DNA of 64,000 nucleotides from Cymbidium sinense (GCA_021442155.1 CM038225.1:81852925-81916924), one strand, 5' to 3'; shown: positions 24,056 through 36,451, counted from the stretch's first letter. The notes: generated by a model not told the origin, from the letters alone. Translations and numbers: made by a program.

Positions 24056-25545
24056 GCGCACGAGAAAGTGCGTCCGCCACCGCCTCACAAGTACTGACTA
24101 ATATTATGTTCAAATAACCAATCCTATAGTGCGACGTGGAAAGTGCACCATATGGCATCGATGAGATTAAGGGTTAATTAGGCCTAATTAATGTATTTTA
24201 ATGGCTGAAACTTATAATAATCATATAAAAAAATGGAAAAATATAAATAAATACTCATTTTAAAAGTATTTCAGAGGAGAATTTATTAAAAATGTTCTTA
24301 ATTAACTTTGAATAGTAATTAAGACTTAATTAAGGTTTAATTAGAAAATTAATTAACTTAATTACCCATTCATTACTTAAGTAATTAATCCCAAACTTTG
24401 TGGGTTAATTTAATGGGATGACCTCTACCTCGCATAACTTTCTTGGCATTTATTGCTTAGTTGATTAGGAAAATTGACTAATTAAGCTTTAATTACTCTC
24501 TTAAGCTAATTAATCATTAATTAATCCCATGAATAGTAAAAAATTAATTAATTAAGTTGTTAATCATTATTCAACTGTGAATGAACCCATGGGATAAGGT
24601 TAGGACCTCCTTCCTAATTTATTTCACTAAGTTCATTTCATTAATTAAATCAATTAAGGTTTAATTAATTAATCAAATGGCTTAATTAAATAAATTAAAA
24701 TTATAAACCCATCATAACTTAATTAATGAAATCATTGAATAGATCTTTGGGTGTTTAATAACCTAAAGGAGTTTAATGAAATTATGCTTAGTCCACATGT
24801 GTGGGAAAATCATAAGAGTAATTAATTAAGTCCCTTAATTTAATTAACCATTAATTATGAGTCAATTACATTAGGCCACTTTATTTGTTAAGGTTATTAC
24901 AAATTTATTTTCCATGCATATCATGTTGGTTCATAATTATTTGTGTAACTACTTTAAGGTGACATAAGAAAGGGTTAATTAATATATTTAATGCATACCA
25001 CAACTTATTAACTCATAAAATCAACATAATTACATTTCATTAAACCAAATTAATTAACAAACATGGGAATGGGTTAGGATTAGCAAACCTCATCCTTACA
25101 TGTTAAATCAAATCAAAACATGAAATTAAAAATGGCATTAAAGAAGCTTTAATTTACTTTAAATGGATTTATTTTATATGATTATCCTTATGAATTAATT
25201 TAATTGAACGAAATCATGTGGTTATGTTTATTTATTTCTCTCCAATCATGTTAAATGTTGTATGCCATTTGAAATCATGCATTCATCTTTTTAAAATTAA
25301 TTAAATCAAATGGTTTTCTTTTATGTGAGCTTGCCTGTGTTGAATTAATTTATAATATGTGTGACTATTATCACTAATAAATTCAAATTACTTTTCAAAG
25401 TCTATGAATTAAATATATTGATTAGAGTGATAGTAGTCATGGATACATATAGGTTTGTATGTGCTTATAGCTTAGATATGTGGAGTAAAGCTTTTTTTCG
25501 TTAATTCATATGGTCTTACATGCATTTGAATGTTGATAAGTATAT

Positions 25546-26150
25546 AGTCCGGACATCCTAGGAATATGAGGCTTTAGCTAGCCCCAAGGAGGTCATTTGA
25601 TTACCTCACTTCCCTGAAAACAGTGACACGTACTTATTTGATTTCATTTACATGTGTTTCTATATTAGAATTTGGATAGGACTTTAATCCACATGCATAA
25701 ATATTTCAATCAAATAAAAGTACAATCTTTGCATGATTTTCCTTTTTTTATTTATATATATATCCATATGTATTTGAGAAAAGCAAGTGTTTAGTCAAGA
25801 CATCCTGGGATTACAAGGCTTTAGCTAGCCCTAAGGAGGTTATTTGATTACCTCACTTCTCTAGTTAACAATGACATGTATTAGCTTATGTCTCTTATAG
25901 ATGTGTATGTGTATTTAATTATGGAATTAGAACCCCTTTTCTTTTATCAAGGATACATGCATTCATAATTGACTAAGTGATTGAATCAATTATCCATATG
26001 ATTTGGAGCTTCCTTTCTTATGTTCATGTATATAAATCTACATATATTTGAATGCAAATGGGTATAAAGTTTGGACATCCTGAGAATATAAGACTTTAGT
26101 TAGCCCCAAGGAGGTCATTTGATTAGCTTACTTCCCTGGTTAACAATAAC
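25546..26150 (+). repeat. Three dispersed copies of the 80-bp unit in LTR C
   Basis: Units near 25548, 25794 and 26072 are equivalents of the three units of LTR B, in the same order and spacing. All three therefore predate the separation of B and C. Confidence 0.8.
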
Positions 26151-27313
26151 ACATACTTATTTAATTTCATCCTTATATATTTTTGTATAAGAATTTGGAT
26201 AGAGCTTTAAATTAATATGATTAAATGATTCAATCAAATGAAAAATATAAACTTCAAATACATATCTACATTCATCATATAAGTGTGTTAAAATATATTG
26301 CATGTATAGATATGCTTAAGATTAAATCATATGTATGTTACTTGTGATGGAAATGAATAATTTAATATATGTCATGTGGTAGTAATTCAATTAAATTGAT
26401 CTTAAGATGCCTCTTATATTGAATGAGGTTATTTAAAGTGAACATAAACTTAAGATTAATTTAAAATGTGTAATAAGCCATTCACTAAAGAGAACTAAAT
26501 CAAATTAATATGCTTTAGAAAATGATTTAAGGTAAGGATGAAAGAGGGCAACCTGCTTTCTTCTCCTTATAACACTTAGTTGCTAAGTGTAATCAAATGA
26601 AATAAAAGAAAATACATATTAAAATTCTCAAATCAATTAAGCAACTTAAAGTGAAGCCAACCCTTTTATGTTAAATTGAACTTAGAAAATACAACTCTAA
26701 TGCTTAGCAAGATACACCACACAAGTCTTAATACACACATTAGAATTAAGTCACCACTTCTAGTCCTAAGTTAGGATGGTGTATGATGTGATGTATATTT
26801 TATTTTGTGATGTAATATTTTAAACTGGATGTTAGGGTGTATGCTTCATAGGTTAGATGTTAGGCCATGCTTAGCCTAATCATATTTTCTATAGGGGACT
26901 GTGCTTAAGGGGATGCTTAAAAATAAATATTAATGCTCTTTTGTAGGTTACTTAAACCCCTAAGCATAATCCAAGTTAGGACTGGTGGGGGCTTGGTTAC
27001 CCATGTGCAGGGTGCTAAGGCTAACTGCTTGGAAATGTATCTGTGTTTAGCTAATGCTTATTTTACGGGTGTAGTTAGATTTACTTTTCTTATTTTCAAA
27101 GTAATTTTGCATTAGGAATTAGGGTTAGTGCTATGAGGGTTTAGGATAAGCATTGGTCAGAAGGCTTTATTTTAGGGTGCCATGTGATGCCTTAAAACCT
27201 ACCAAATCAAAGAAGCAAAGAAGTGAAGCACGAAGAATGAGGAAATGAAGCGCCCTTATAGCATTCATTCATTTGTAAATTGTAATTATTATTTTATATT
27301 TTAGGATGCATAA

Positions 27314-27367
27314 GGGTAGAGCTAGGCTACCCAACCTTTCTCTTTTCGGGTTATACGACAGTACCCG
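27314..27367 (+). repeat. GGGTAG/CTACCC hairpin and adjacent CGGGT/ACCCG hairpin of LTR C
   Basis: GGGTAG (27314-27319) pairs with CTACCC (27327-27332). A second stem, CGGGT (27347-27351) with ACCCG (27363-27367), follows 15 bp later. The first hairpin is also intact in LTRs A and E. Confidence 0.75.
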
Positions 27368-28803
27368 ACCGCACCGGCCTCTTATTCTTTTATGCTAGTT
27401 TTATAAAATTGTTTGATGTTGTGTTTATTTTGTGCATTAGAAATGGCATGCCTTTTCATAATTTCTTAAATTATTGATGCTTTAATGTGTGGCCTAGATA
27501 TGATTATGCTCTTAGAAAAAAATTAATTTTTCCTACCCCAATTAATCACTTATAACTAAATTTTAAATAATTAATAACCTCACCATAAAGCTTAGGAATT
27601 AAATAAGATAGTTAAAAGATTTAACAACCGCTTAACTGAATGTTGTATGCCTCACATCGTGCATACATATTTCTTCTTCGTTGAATTTGGGGGATCTTCA
27701 TCCTTGTACGATAGGGGAATGCTTGACCTATGAGGGTATCCCTTGTGGTAGAGAATAATCTCTTCTAGTCAATTTGGCCAATAATCCATTTCATCATGCA
27801 TTTAGTCATATAAAAATCCTAAAGCCTTGTCAAAATAAAGTGTCAAAATTTAAATAAAATTTGAAAATATTTTGCATTATATTATGTCATTATTCATACC
27901 ACTCATACTCTAGTCTCTTAAGGAGTGGTTTAAGGACTTTAGTCCCTTTCTAAATAAATAATAGCCCAATTATCTTGCAAATTCATAAGACTTGCCTACA
28001 TAGATTTAAATTGTGGGAGGAGTTAGCTAGCACCACTCCATGCGATAAGTCCAACTGTTGGGTGGTTTATGCTCTCTTGTGAAGGTAAACCTCATGCCCA
28101 TCTTTGCTTAGATTTAGGTCATACTTTAGCTTATGCTAAAGTACTCTAGATTTAGAAACTGAGGTAGTTGTTTCTTTTAGGGTACAAGCATATAAGTCCT
28201 TACCTCTTAAGCATTTTCATGATCATGTGTTGCTGGATTATAAGCTCTAGCAATCTAATAAATTTCAACTCAAACAAAATAATTCTCTTCACTTTCAAAC
28301 ATATAAAGCCCAACCATATGATATATTGGAATGCTCACTAGGTTTCTTAGTATCATGAGCATTTCTTACTTATTTCAATTGGATTCTAAAAATAATTCTC
28401 CTTGAAGCTTCCCAATTGATTTTCCAAATATAAACAATCCTTTGATAGTCTAACCTTAAAATATTTGGAGATGATGATTATCTACTTTAATCGAGAGTAT
28501 TCTTAAGGAATTTCATTCCTTAAGATGTAATTAACTATGGAGGCTTGCCTCCATAGGAAACTTTATAACCTGGTTTAATATAAACTCTATTTCATTCATC
28601 CATGTAAAGTAGGAGAAAAATCTCTAGTATATTCAAAGACCCATCATACCTTAGGAGTCCTTATTAGGTGATTAGGTTCATTGAAGGGTAACGTCTCTAT
28701 CTTTCAAGATAGTACATCATACCTCAATGTCGTACCAAATCACTTCAATGAGTAGCCTTTATAATATGGGTGGTGTCCCCCACATCAAAAAATAAACACC
28801 ACA

Positions 28804-29100
28804 AAGCCTAGAGAATAAGTATTATTATTTAATGCTATGTTTAAATTATTTACTTAAAATTGTAGCTTAGATGGCCACGACCATTTCTAGATGTTAAAGC
28901 TCACACATATGGTGTTGTTGATATTTATGACTTGAAAATTCAGAATATTTTTAAAGAAATTTGTCAAATATTTGAGCATTATTCTAGGGATGAGATGAAC
29001 TGACTTAAAGAGTTTATTAGCTTTATTTATATTGATGATGATTGAGATATGATTTAGTTAGCTAAAGACTATAATCTAAGTGCTTCTTAGGAGGAAACCC
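28804..29100 (+). pseudogene. Athila-like integrase C-terminus, copy 1
   Basis: A decayed frame near 28905-29035 reads like the end of Athila/Gypsy pol: a Gly-Val-Val-Asp-Ile-like start followed by the equivalent of the F-K-V-N-G-Q-R-L-K-H-Y-F motif seen as FKEICQIFEHYF, then RxEMNxLKEFI. It is the downstream part of the integrase whose upstream part is preserved at 47640-48430 in the other Athila-like copy. Stops and substitutions make it non-functional. Confidence 0.6.
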
Positions 29101-29760
29101 AAGGCATATTTGTTTGTTGTGTGATTTATTTGTTTATATGTTATGTGATATTTGAATAACAATAAAGAAATTATATGTTGGTTTGTAGCATTTAGGCATT
29201 GATTTATCAGCATCGTGATGTTATCTCATTTTATTGTAGTAGTGTGTTAAATTGCATATTTTGTTGAAATTATCAAAATTGCCACAAGTCCTTTGACTAT
29301 GTTACAACGCCGCAACATTAGGATTATTGGCATTGCAATGCTAGTTAACAGTTAGTTCAACTCTAGGAAAATAACATACATAATTATTAGTATAAGAATA
29401 AAAGTAGATAGAGCACCTAAGTGCTATTGATCATGGTCATGGAGCTACATTAATGCATTGAATGACTATCATTATTTTTTGTACTATATTTTTTTTATGT
29501 TAGTTCAGTGAGTATTTATTACTATTTTGAAATTTAAATCACTTTTATTGTTTGACCAACGCTTAGGGATTGTTATCTAGAGTCAAAACATTACACTTCA
29601 CATTAAGAGATAGTAAGTAAAATGCCTAGGTGCTGCAAGTCCAACATGACAATACTACAAAAAATTTTAAATAGGCACATTGATTGGTTGAATTCCATTA
29701 TTCATTTTTTCATAGCCTTCTTGACTAGATCCAATTCCTTTTTAGAATTTTTTTTATAGG
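29101..29760 (+). mobile_element. Athila-like spacer between pol and 3' ORF, copy 1
   Basis: Non-coding AT-rich sequence between the integrase end and the downstream ORF remnant; the same stretch recurs at 31320-31975. It contains Cys/His-poor short frames only. No other feature is visible. Confidence 0.55.
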
Positions 29761-29764
29761 AATA

Positions 29765-30640
29765 ATGTTAATCAAGATCATTTATAAGAGGAAGAAGATT
29801 GCATCCTTTGATTCTAAAGAAATCATTACTGTAAATGTGGAAGAGAGGTATACCACTGCCATAATCTATAAAAATCTCACGCATGAAAATCCTGGGGAGA
29901 AAGAAAGAGTATTTTCACATAGAGGTGTTAAGAATATTTTGCTTGTGAAACCCATTATTGCATAATTCCTGTAATTAGAGAGTTCTTTATCAATGCTAAA
30001 GAGCATCAAATTTTTTGAATTTTTGTATGGAGAAGTGGCTTAATTTTGATAGTGCTACTATTAATAGATTTTTGTAGGTTAAAAGATATAAAATTTGATG
30101 AGTGTACTACCTATTACAATTGTCACCCTAATTTTGATGGAATAGTTAAGTTCTTCACTATTAAGGAATCACAAACACGATAGAAAAAGAGGATGGAAAA
30201 AGAGGAAGGAAAAATTAATAAACTTTTTTTGCTATTGTTATCACCATCAACACAAAACTTTAGTATTATTTCATATCTTTTGGGCCGATGCTAAGCGGGA
30301 ATGTCAGCAAGGTGACTAATGATAAGATTGTCCTCAATTTTTCCATTAAAAAAGGATTATCCATAGATGTAGATAAGGTTATTTATAATTTTATTTTTAA
30401 TATGATTAAGAATAGTACTACTATAAGTTCTGACCATCTCTCACTCATTTATTAACTTTTCACTTGGGTAGGGGCATTAGGTGATCCTAATAAGGAGCAA
30501 TTAAATAATAGGGTTCCTATGTTTAGAGACATGATTATGGCACAAAAATCTCAATATGAGCCTAGTGAGAGCTCAAGCACACAACCCTTAAGACCTCGAT
30601 CCTTTATATGATTAGTGAATAAGTGATAAATCTATAGCAT
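29765..30640 (+). pseudogene. Athila-like 3' ORF remnant (plant retroelement ORF), copy 1
   Basis: Broken frames encode segments such as VNVEERYTTAIIYKNLTHEN at the start and, near 30290-30480, a decayed version of a conserved block found in plant retroelement-associated ORFs (aromatic residue, about 12 residues, then S..S.VTxDK.VL.F.I.KG..IDV.K.I). In Athila-type elements a similar ORF lies downstream of pol, matching this position. At least two frameshifts and several stops are present. I infer the family from this block and the position; its biochemical role is not known to me. Confidence 0.5.
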
Positions 30641-30694
30641 ATGATGAAAGAAAGTAGCCGGCGGTAACAATTAGAAAATATAATATGTAAATTT

Positions 30695-31024
30695 GATGAT
30701 TATCTACTTTAATCGAGAGTATTCTTTGGAAATTTCATTCTCTAAGATGTAATTAACTATGGAGGCTTGCCTCTATAGGGAACTTTAAAACCCGGTTTAA
30801 TATAAACCCTATTTTATTCATCCATGTAAAGCAGGGAAAAAATCTCTGGTATATTCGAAGACCCATCATGTCTTAGGAGTCTTATTAGGTGATTAGGTCC
30901 ATTGAAGAGTGATGTCTCTATATTTCAAGATAGTACATCATACCTCAATGTCGTACCCGATCACTTCAATGAGTACCCTCTACGATCTGGGTGGTGTCCC
31001 CCACATCCAAAAATAAACACCACA
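30695..31024 (+). mobile_element. Duplicated terminal 330 bp of LTR C
   Basis: From TATCTACTTTAATCGAGAG to AATAAACACCACA; matches 28480-28803 and 56005-56336. It was carried here by the 2.2-kb tandem duplication, not by a separate insertion: the following Athila-like junction (GAGCCTAGAGA) is identical in both copies. Confidence 0.85.
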
Positions 31025-31976
31025 GAGCCTAGAGAGTAAGTATTATTATTTAATTCTAAGTTTAAATTATTTACTGAAAAATTGTAGCTTAGATGGCCAT
31101 GACCATTCCTAGATTTTAAAGCTTGCACATATGGTGTTGTCAACATTCATGACTTCAAAATTCAGAATATTTTTAAAGAAATTTGTCAAATATTTAAGCA
31201 TTATTTTGGAGGTGAGATGAATCGACTTAAAGAGTTTATTACCTTCATTTATATTGAAGATGATTGAGATATGATTTAGTTATGCTAAATACTATAAACT
31301 AAGTGCTTCTTAGGAGGAAACCTAGTGCATATCTGTTTGTTGTGTGGTTTATTTGTTTATATGTTGTGTGATATTTGAATAACAAAAAGAAATTATATAC
31401 TGGTTTGTAGCATTTAGGCACTGATTTATCAGCATCATGATGTTATATCATTTTATTGTAGTAGTGTGTTAAATTGCATATTTTATTGAAATTATCAAAA
31501 ATTTCCACAAGTCCTTTGACTATGTTACAACATTGCAACACTAGGATAATTGGCATTGCAATGTTAGTTAACAGTCGGTTCAACTCTAGGCAAATAACAT
31601 ATATAATTATTAGTATAAGAATAAAAGTAGGTAGAGCACCTAAGTGCTATTGATCATGGTCGTGGAGCAACATTAATGCATTGAATGGTTGTCACTATAT
31701 TTATTGATGTTGGTTCAATGAGTATTTATTACTTTTTAAAAATTTAAATCACTTTTATTGTGTGACCAATGGTTAGGCATTGTTATCTAGCATCATAACA
31801 TTACACTTCACATTAAGAGATAGTAAGCATAATGCCTACGTGCTATAAGTCCAACATCACAACACTACAAAAAATTTTAAATAGACACATTGATTGGTTG
31901 AATTCCATTATTTTTTTTTCCATAACCTTCTTGACTAGCTCCCAGTCCTTTTTAGAATTTTCTTTCTAGAAACAGT
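31025..31976 (+). pseudogene. Athila-like integrase C-terminus and spacer, copy 2
   Basis: Second copy of 28804-29764. The frame around 31130-31265 preserves the pol end better than copy 1 (G-V-V then IHDF-like residues, FKEICQIF, GGEMNRLKEFI). The rest is the AT-rich spacer. The motif CACTACAAAAAATTTT at about 31865 looks like a CACTA terminus but also occurs, slightly changed, in copy 1 inside the same spacer. Confidence 0.55.
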
Positions 31977-32840
31977 GTTAATCAAGATCATTTAGAAGAG
32001 GAAGAAGTTTGCATCCTTTGATTCTAAAAAAATTAGTACTGTATATGTGGAAGAGAGGTATACCACTATCATAATCTATAAAAATCTCACTCATGAGAAT
32101 CCTTGGGGGAAAATAAAGAGTATTTTCACATAAAGGTGTCGAGAAATTTTTTCTTGTGAAACCCATTATTGCATAGTTCCTATAATTAGGGAATTCTTTA
32201 TCAATGCTAAAGAGCATCAAATTTTTTTAAATTTTTGTATGGAGAAGTCGGTTAATTTAGATAATGCTACTATTAATAGAGTTTTTAGGTTAAAAGATAT
32301 CAAATTTGATGAGTGTACTACCAATTGCAATTGTCATCGTAATTTTGATGGAATAGTTAGGTTCTTTACTACTAAGGAATCATAAATACAATGGAAAAAG
32401 AGGAAGGAATATGTATAATAAACTTTTTATTGGGTTAAGTATCACCATCGACCCTTGGTATTATTTCATATCTTTTGGGCTGATGCAAAGAGAGAATGTT
32501 AGCAAGGTAACTAATGATAAAATTGTCCTCAATTTTGCCATTCAAAAAGGGTTAATCGTAGATGTAGATAAGGTTATTTATAATTTCATTTTTAATATGA
32601 TTAAGAATAGTAGTACTATAAGGTATGACCATCCCTCATTCATTTATTAGCTTTTCACTTGGGTAGGGGCATTTGGTGATCCTAATAAGAAGCAATTAAT
32701 TAATAGGGCTCCTATGTTTAGAGACAGGATTATGGAATGAGGATCTCAATATAAGCCTAGTGTGAGCTCAAACACACCACCCTTGAGACCTTGATCCTCC
32801 ATATGATTAGTAAGTGATAGATCTATAGCATATGATGAAA
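31977..32840 (+). pseudogene. Athila-like 3' ORF remnant, copy 2
   Basis: Second copy of 29765-30640. The best preserved part is at 32411-32650 (79 codons), with WYYFISFGLMQRENVSKVTN and the following VL.FAIQKG..VDVDKVIYNFIF region intact in one frame, followed after one stop by a segment reading FTWVGAFGDPNKKQL. Frameshifts and stops upstream separate it from the N-terminal part at 31985-32190. Confidence 0.5.
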
Positions 32841-33230
32841 GAAAGTAGTAGGCGATAACGATTAGAAAATATAGATAAAATTTTATCATTACATGGATCA
32901 ACAACAATAGTAGAAGTTTTATTATATTAATGAGTACAATTTTGTCTTGGCCCATATATTCCATAACTACCAACACAATGTAAGTTCTAATCATGTTATA
33001 TCTCTATAGCACCATAGTTTTGGCAACTAAAGTCAAGCATTTGAGGAAGAAGAAGAAGAGGAGGAGGAAGAACAGATGATGACCACAGAATTTCTTTTCC
33101 CATTTTATCTTTCTTGTTTTAATTTTCGTGTCTATTTTTAATTTGTTTTTGTTTTTTTATTTAAATGTCATACAAAACTAAGTTTAGGGGAGTTGCATTG
33201 TGATTTATTTTTATTTTTTATTTATCAAAA
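32841..33230 (+). mobile_element. 3' tail of the Athila-like element
   Basis: Continues copy 2 past the duplication breakpoint. A run of GAA/GAG codons (33035-33078) would encode a poly-Glu tail (AFEEEEEE...), typical of the acidic end of the downstream ORF in such elements. A purine-rich TTTAGGGGAG at about 33183-33192 may be the polypurine tract; no 3' LTR could be defined. Confidence 0.4.
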
Positions 33231-34259
33231 ATTTAAGTTTTTATTCATTACAATAGGTAGTGCCAAAGCAATTAAGCCTATGTTTTGTCTTTATTTAATT
33301 ATATACTATTTTATGAAATTTATGTATATTTTGGTTAAGCAAAACTTTGGAATTTAAAATAAATAAATAATATTTTAATTTTAAAAATAAGAAATATATT
33401 TAAATTATTAAATAATTAATTATTACCTAAATTACTAATAATTAAAATTTCATATAAGAGCTAATAATTTATAATGAGTTAAAAATTTTCATATACTCGT
33501 CATACATAAAAGATTCATTATGAATTTACTTGGTTGTTATGTTACAATTTGATTTTATTTTTTATTTTTAAAATATAATAATGATTAGTTTTAACTAGAG
33601 ATTAGCCCATTTACTGAAAATTAATGATTCATTTGAATTGACATTAGATATATAAAAATAATAAATAAATAAAATTAAAAGATACTTGGCTAATAAGGAG
33701 ATCTTCTAAAAATAAAAGGTGAAGAAGCAAAGGAAAAGAAGAAGAAATATATAAAAAAAATAAAGATGAAAGAAGAAAATATTTGAGGCTATGTATCATA
33801 CATTAATAGTACTTGAAATTCTTCTATAATCTAAGCAAATTAATAAATTTATTGAAGTAACTAAATGTGTTGAATTCAAGAGAGCAAATTATGTTTTGAT
33901 TAGTCAAATAATAAATAATGACTTTTTATACTAATTATAGGAGTCAACTATATTGTTATTGAACATTAATTTGAAGCTATTATAGTTTAGTTATTTTTCA
34001 TATTTAATAATAAAAGTTTCATGCCTATGATAAAATTAAAACTATTATTTAATAATTTAAATTCTAAAAGTTTTGCTTTCAAATAAATTTTAGGATTCAT
34101 AAAAATACATAGGATTACTTGAGGATATGCAATAGATTAAGTTTGGGGATATTTGGTAAGCAAAAAAATTTAATGAATTTTATGTGTTTTAAATTATATA
34201 TTTATGTTTAATTAATATTAAGTTGTAACTATTTAAACTAATTAAGCGAATCTTGCAGC
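33231..34259. other. AT-rich intergenic stretch with no recognisable feature
   Basis: Very AT-rich DNA with short A/T-run and TTTAAATTATTAAATAATTAA-like motifs. I see no coding frame, RNA gene or transposon end. It could hold the lost 3' LTR of the Athila-like element, but no second LTR copy is present to confirm this. Confidence 0.4.
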
Positions 34260-34565
34260 TTGTAAAGTAATTAAGAAGAATCTATCCATTAGGAAGATAC
34301 GCTACGGTACATGCTAGCTATATATCCAAGAATGCATCATGCATAAACAGGGCGGGGTGGCAGTCAACTCAAACTCCACGGCAAGCAGTACGTAGAAGGA
34401 TACGTACGCTCAGTTCAAGTTTTAGCATGTAAAATGAGCAGCTAACCCTCGCACGCTCAAAATATTGTGTATATAAACCGATGCAAACTAATTAACATTC
34501 AGTTAACGCGACAGCAAGCTAGCCAATTAGCTATCTTCACGATTAAGTTAATTAACTAGTTAGCT
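34260..34565 (+). promoter_or_regulatory. Promoter and 5' UTR of the cysteine protease gene
   Basis: A more GC-balanced region with a TATA box, TATATAAA, at 34470-34477, placed 89 bp before the start codon. Transcription would start near 34500, giving a 5' UTR of about 60 nt. Upstream are AATGCATCATGCAT (RY-like CATGCA motifs, about 34331-34344), GTCAAC (a W-box core on the minus strand, about 34353) and two ACGTA-type motifs near 34390-34410. The TATA box is visible; the roles of the other motifs are inferred. Confidence 0.6.
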
Positions 34566-35681
34566 ATGGCACTGATTATGGGAAAGCTCTCGTTGCTGCC
34601 TCTCCTGCTCATTGGGGTATTGGTTGCCGACACGTTGGGGTCCCGAATTTTACCCGGCGAAACATTGTCGATGGTGCAGCGCCACGAACAGTGGATGGCG
34701 CAGCAAGGGAGAGTGTATGAAAATGCAGCAGAGAAGGCGCTGCGGTTCGAAATCTTCAACACCAACATGGAGCACATAGAGAGCTTCAATGCCGAGAAGC
34801 ACAAATACTGGCTCCGCCCCAATCAGTTCACAGACTTGACCAATGAGGAATTCAAGGCTATTTACGCCTCCGGATTCAAGCACTCCACCTCATTTCGTCC
34901 AGCACCGACCAAGTTCAGGTATGAGAATGTATCGGCAGCCACAGCAAACCTAGATTGGAGAACCAAGGGAGCCGTCACTCCAATAAAGGATCAAGGCCAA
35001 TGCGGTGAGAATTCATCCCCTTGCATGACATCGAAGACTATATATATAAATATATGCAATTAAACAGCAATTGTATGACAAGCAGGGGCATGCTGGGCTT
35101 TCTCGTCGGTGGCGGCTACGGAGGGTATCAACCAGATTAAGAATGGGAAGCTAGTTTCCCTCTCGGAGCAGGAGCTCATTGATTGCGATGTGACAGAACA
35201 GAACCAGGGCTGCAACGGGGGCGTCATGGATGATGCCTTTCAATTCATCATCGACAATGGCGGCATCAACACCGAGATCAACTACCCATACGAGGCAGCC
35301 GATGGTTCATGTAACTCCAACAAGAAGTCCATCAGCGCCGTCAAGATCTCCGGCTTTGAGGACGTTCCGGCTAACAGCGAAGCATCACTGCTAAAAGCTG
35401 TCTCAGTTCAGCCAGTCTCTGTGGCCATCGATGGAGGAGATCCCAACTTCAGGCACTACGCAGGTGGCATCTTCACCGGCCCCTGTGACACCGATCTTGA
35501 CCATGCGGTGACCGCCATCGGCTACGGCATCGACACAGATGGGACGAAATACTGGCTGGTGAAAAACTCATGGGGTACTACTTGGGGTGACAATGGCTAC
35601 ATCAAGATGCAGAGAAACATTGATGCGGCTGAAGGACTTTGTGGAATTGCCATGCAGGCTTCCTACCCTACAATTAATTAA
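34566..35681 (+). CDS. Papain-type (C1A) cysteine protease, SAG39-like, two exons
   Basis: Exon 1 is 34566-35004 and exon 2 35086-35681; the 81-bp intron (35005-35085, GTGAGA...GCAG) splits the Gly codon of the active-site loop, a usual intron position for this subfamily. The product has 344 residues, a normal length. Residues 1-25 are a hydrophobic signal peptide. The I29 inhibitor propeptide spans about 38-95 with the ERFNIN signature (E56, R60, F64, N67, I71, N75). The mature domain starts near 125 (LDWR at 129-132). The oxyanion Gln143, catalytic Cys149 (QCGACWAF), His286 and Asn307 (NSWG) are all present, as is GCNGG. N121-V-S is a possible N-glycosylation site. It should hydrolyse proteins in the vacuole or apoplast after propeptide removal; the family is often linked to senescence and defence. 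Oddity: the Gly of the GNFD motif is Arg84. No stops or frameshifts; it looks functional. Confidence 0.93.
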
Positions 35682-35889
35682 TTATGTTATAAAAAAAATG
35701 CATGCATGGCCTCATCCTTTAGAAGGGAAAACTTCATTTAATTGCTTGTATAGCTTCCACTGTGTGTACTATATGTAGCCTCAAATATGGGCAGCTAGTA
35801 TATTGGTCACTCGTTGTTGTTTTTCAAGAATATCAACTCTCGCTTGCCACAGGCTGGCCGTTGTACTTATAATCAATATCTTGTCCATT
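35682..35889 (+). other. 3' flank and probable 3' UTR of the cysteine protease gene
   Basis: Unique sequence between the stop codon and LTR D. It contains an A8 run (35692-35699), and TTGTACTT (35861-35868) followed by AATCAA (35871-35876), an arrangement compatible with a plant polyadenylation region. No other feature seen. Confidence 0.4.
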
Positions 35890-36451
35890 ATGTTATGTAA
35901 TTAATTAAACCATTTAATGAGATGATTAAACTATTAATTAATTACAAATTGATTAAGTGTTACCCAAATGAAATAATCTTAGGGGAAAAGATTAGAGAAG
36001 AAGTCCTGATCTCATTCCCTATGTCCATTCATTATTTCATAATGATTAGCATGCTTAATTAATGAATTTATCACTATTTAACATGCTAATTAATCACTTA
36101 ATTAATTAAGAGAGTGATTAAGAATAAAACAAGCAATTCTCCTAATTAATCAAGCATTAAATTCTAAGAAAATTATGAGAGGTAGTGGTCATCCCACTAA
36201 TCAATCTTAGAATGTTTGGAATAATTGCTAGGGTAATTAGAGAGTGTTTAGCTTAATTATATTTCTAATAAAACCTAAATTACATCAAAATCACTATTCA
36301 AAATAAATTTATTTTAATTTTATAATATTCTCCTTTGAATTATCTTTAAAATGAGTATTTATTTATATTTTTTAGATTTTTCTATAATTAGTTATGAATT
36401 TTGGAAGTTTCACCATCAAAATTAGATTAATTAAGCCTAACTAAACCCCTA

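Larger units (their letters stand above)
21093..28803 (+). mobile_element. LTR C: nearly full LTR of the 7.6-kb family
   Basis: Aligns from GTGAGTTATTAATCTC, equivalent to 48747 in LTR E, to the terminal AAACACCACA at 28803, equivalent to 56336. It contains the W-box-like cluster (22030-22930), GC-rich hairpins (24035-24055), the AT-rich tract, the three 80-bp units, the GGGTAG hairpin (27314-27332) and the conserved terminus. No primer binding site follows; it runs directly into Athila-like sequence at 28804, so it is a 3' LTR or a solo LTR. Antisense open frames at 23360-23632 and 23584-23946 have no recognisable domain and are not kept in the other LTRs. Confidence 0.85.
28470..32890 (+). 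repeat. Tandem duplication of about 2.2 kb spanning LTR C end and Athila-like DNA
   Basis: Copy 1 is about 28470-30692 and copy 2 about 30693-32890. Each consists of the last 330 bp of an LTR of the 7.6-kb family followed by the same Athila-like 3' region. Copy 2 continues into further Athila-like sequence at ATATAGATAAAATTTTATC, while copy 1 stops after TTAGAAAATATAATATG and restarts at TGATGATTATCTAC. The copies differ by many substitutions and small indels, so the event is old. Confidence 0.85.

Noticed and set aside
31864..31885. CACTACAAAAAATTTT as a CACTA transposon terminus
   Set aside because: It lies in the Athila-like spacer and is present in both tandem copies (also near 29650) without subterminal repeats, partner terminus or target duplication.
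34566..35063. Cysteine protease as a truncated pseudogene of 165 codons
   Set aside because: The frame runs into an intron: a GT...AG pair at 35005-35085 joins the two halves in phase and restores the CGACWAF active-site motif with all catalytic residues.
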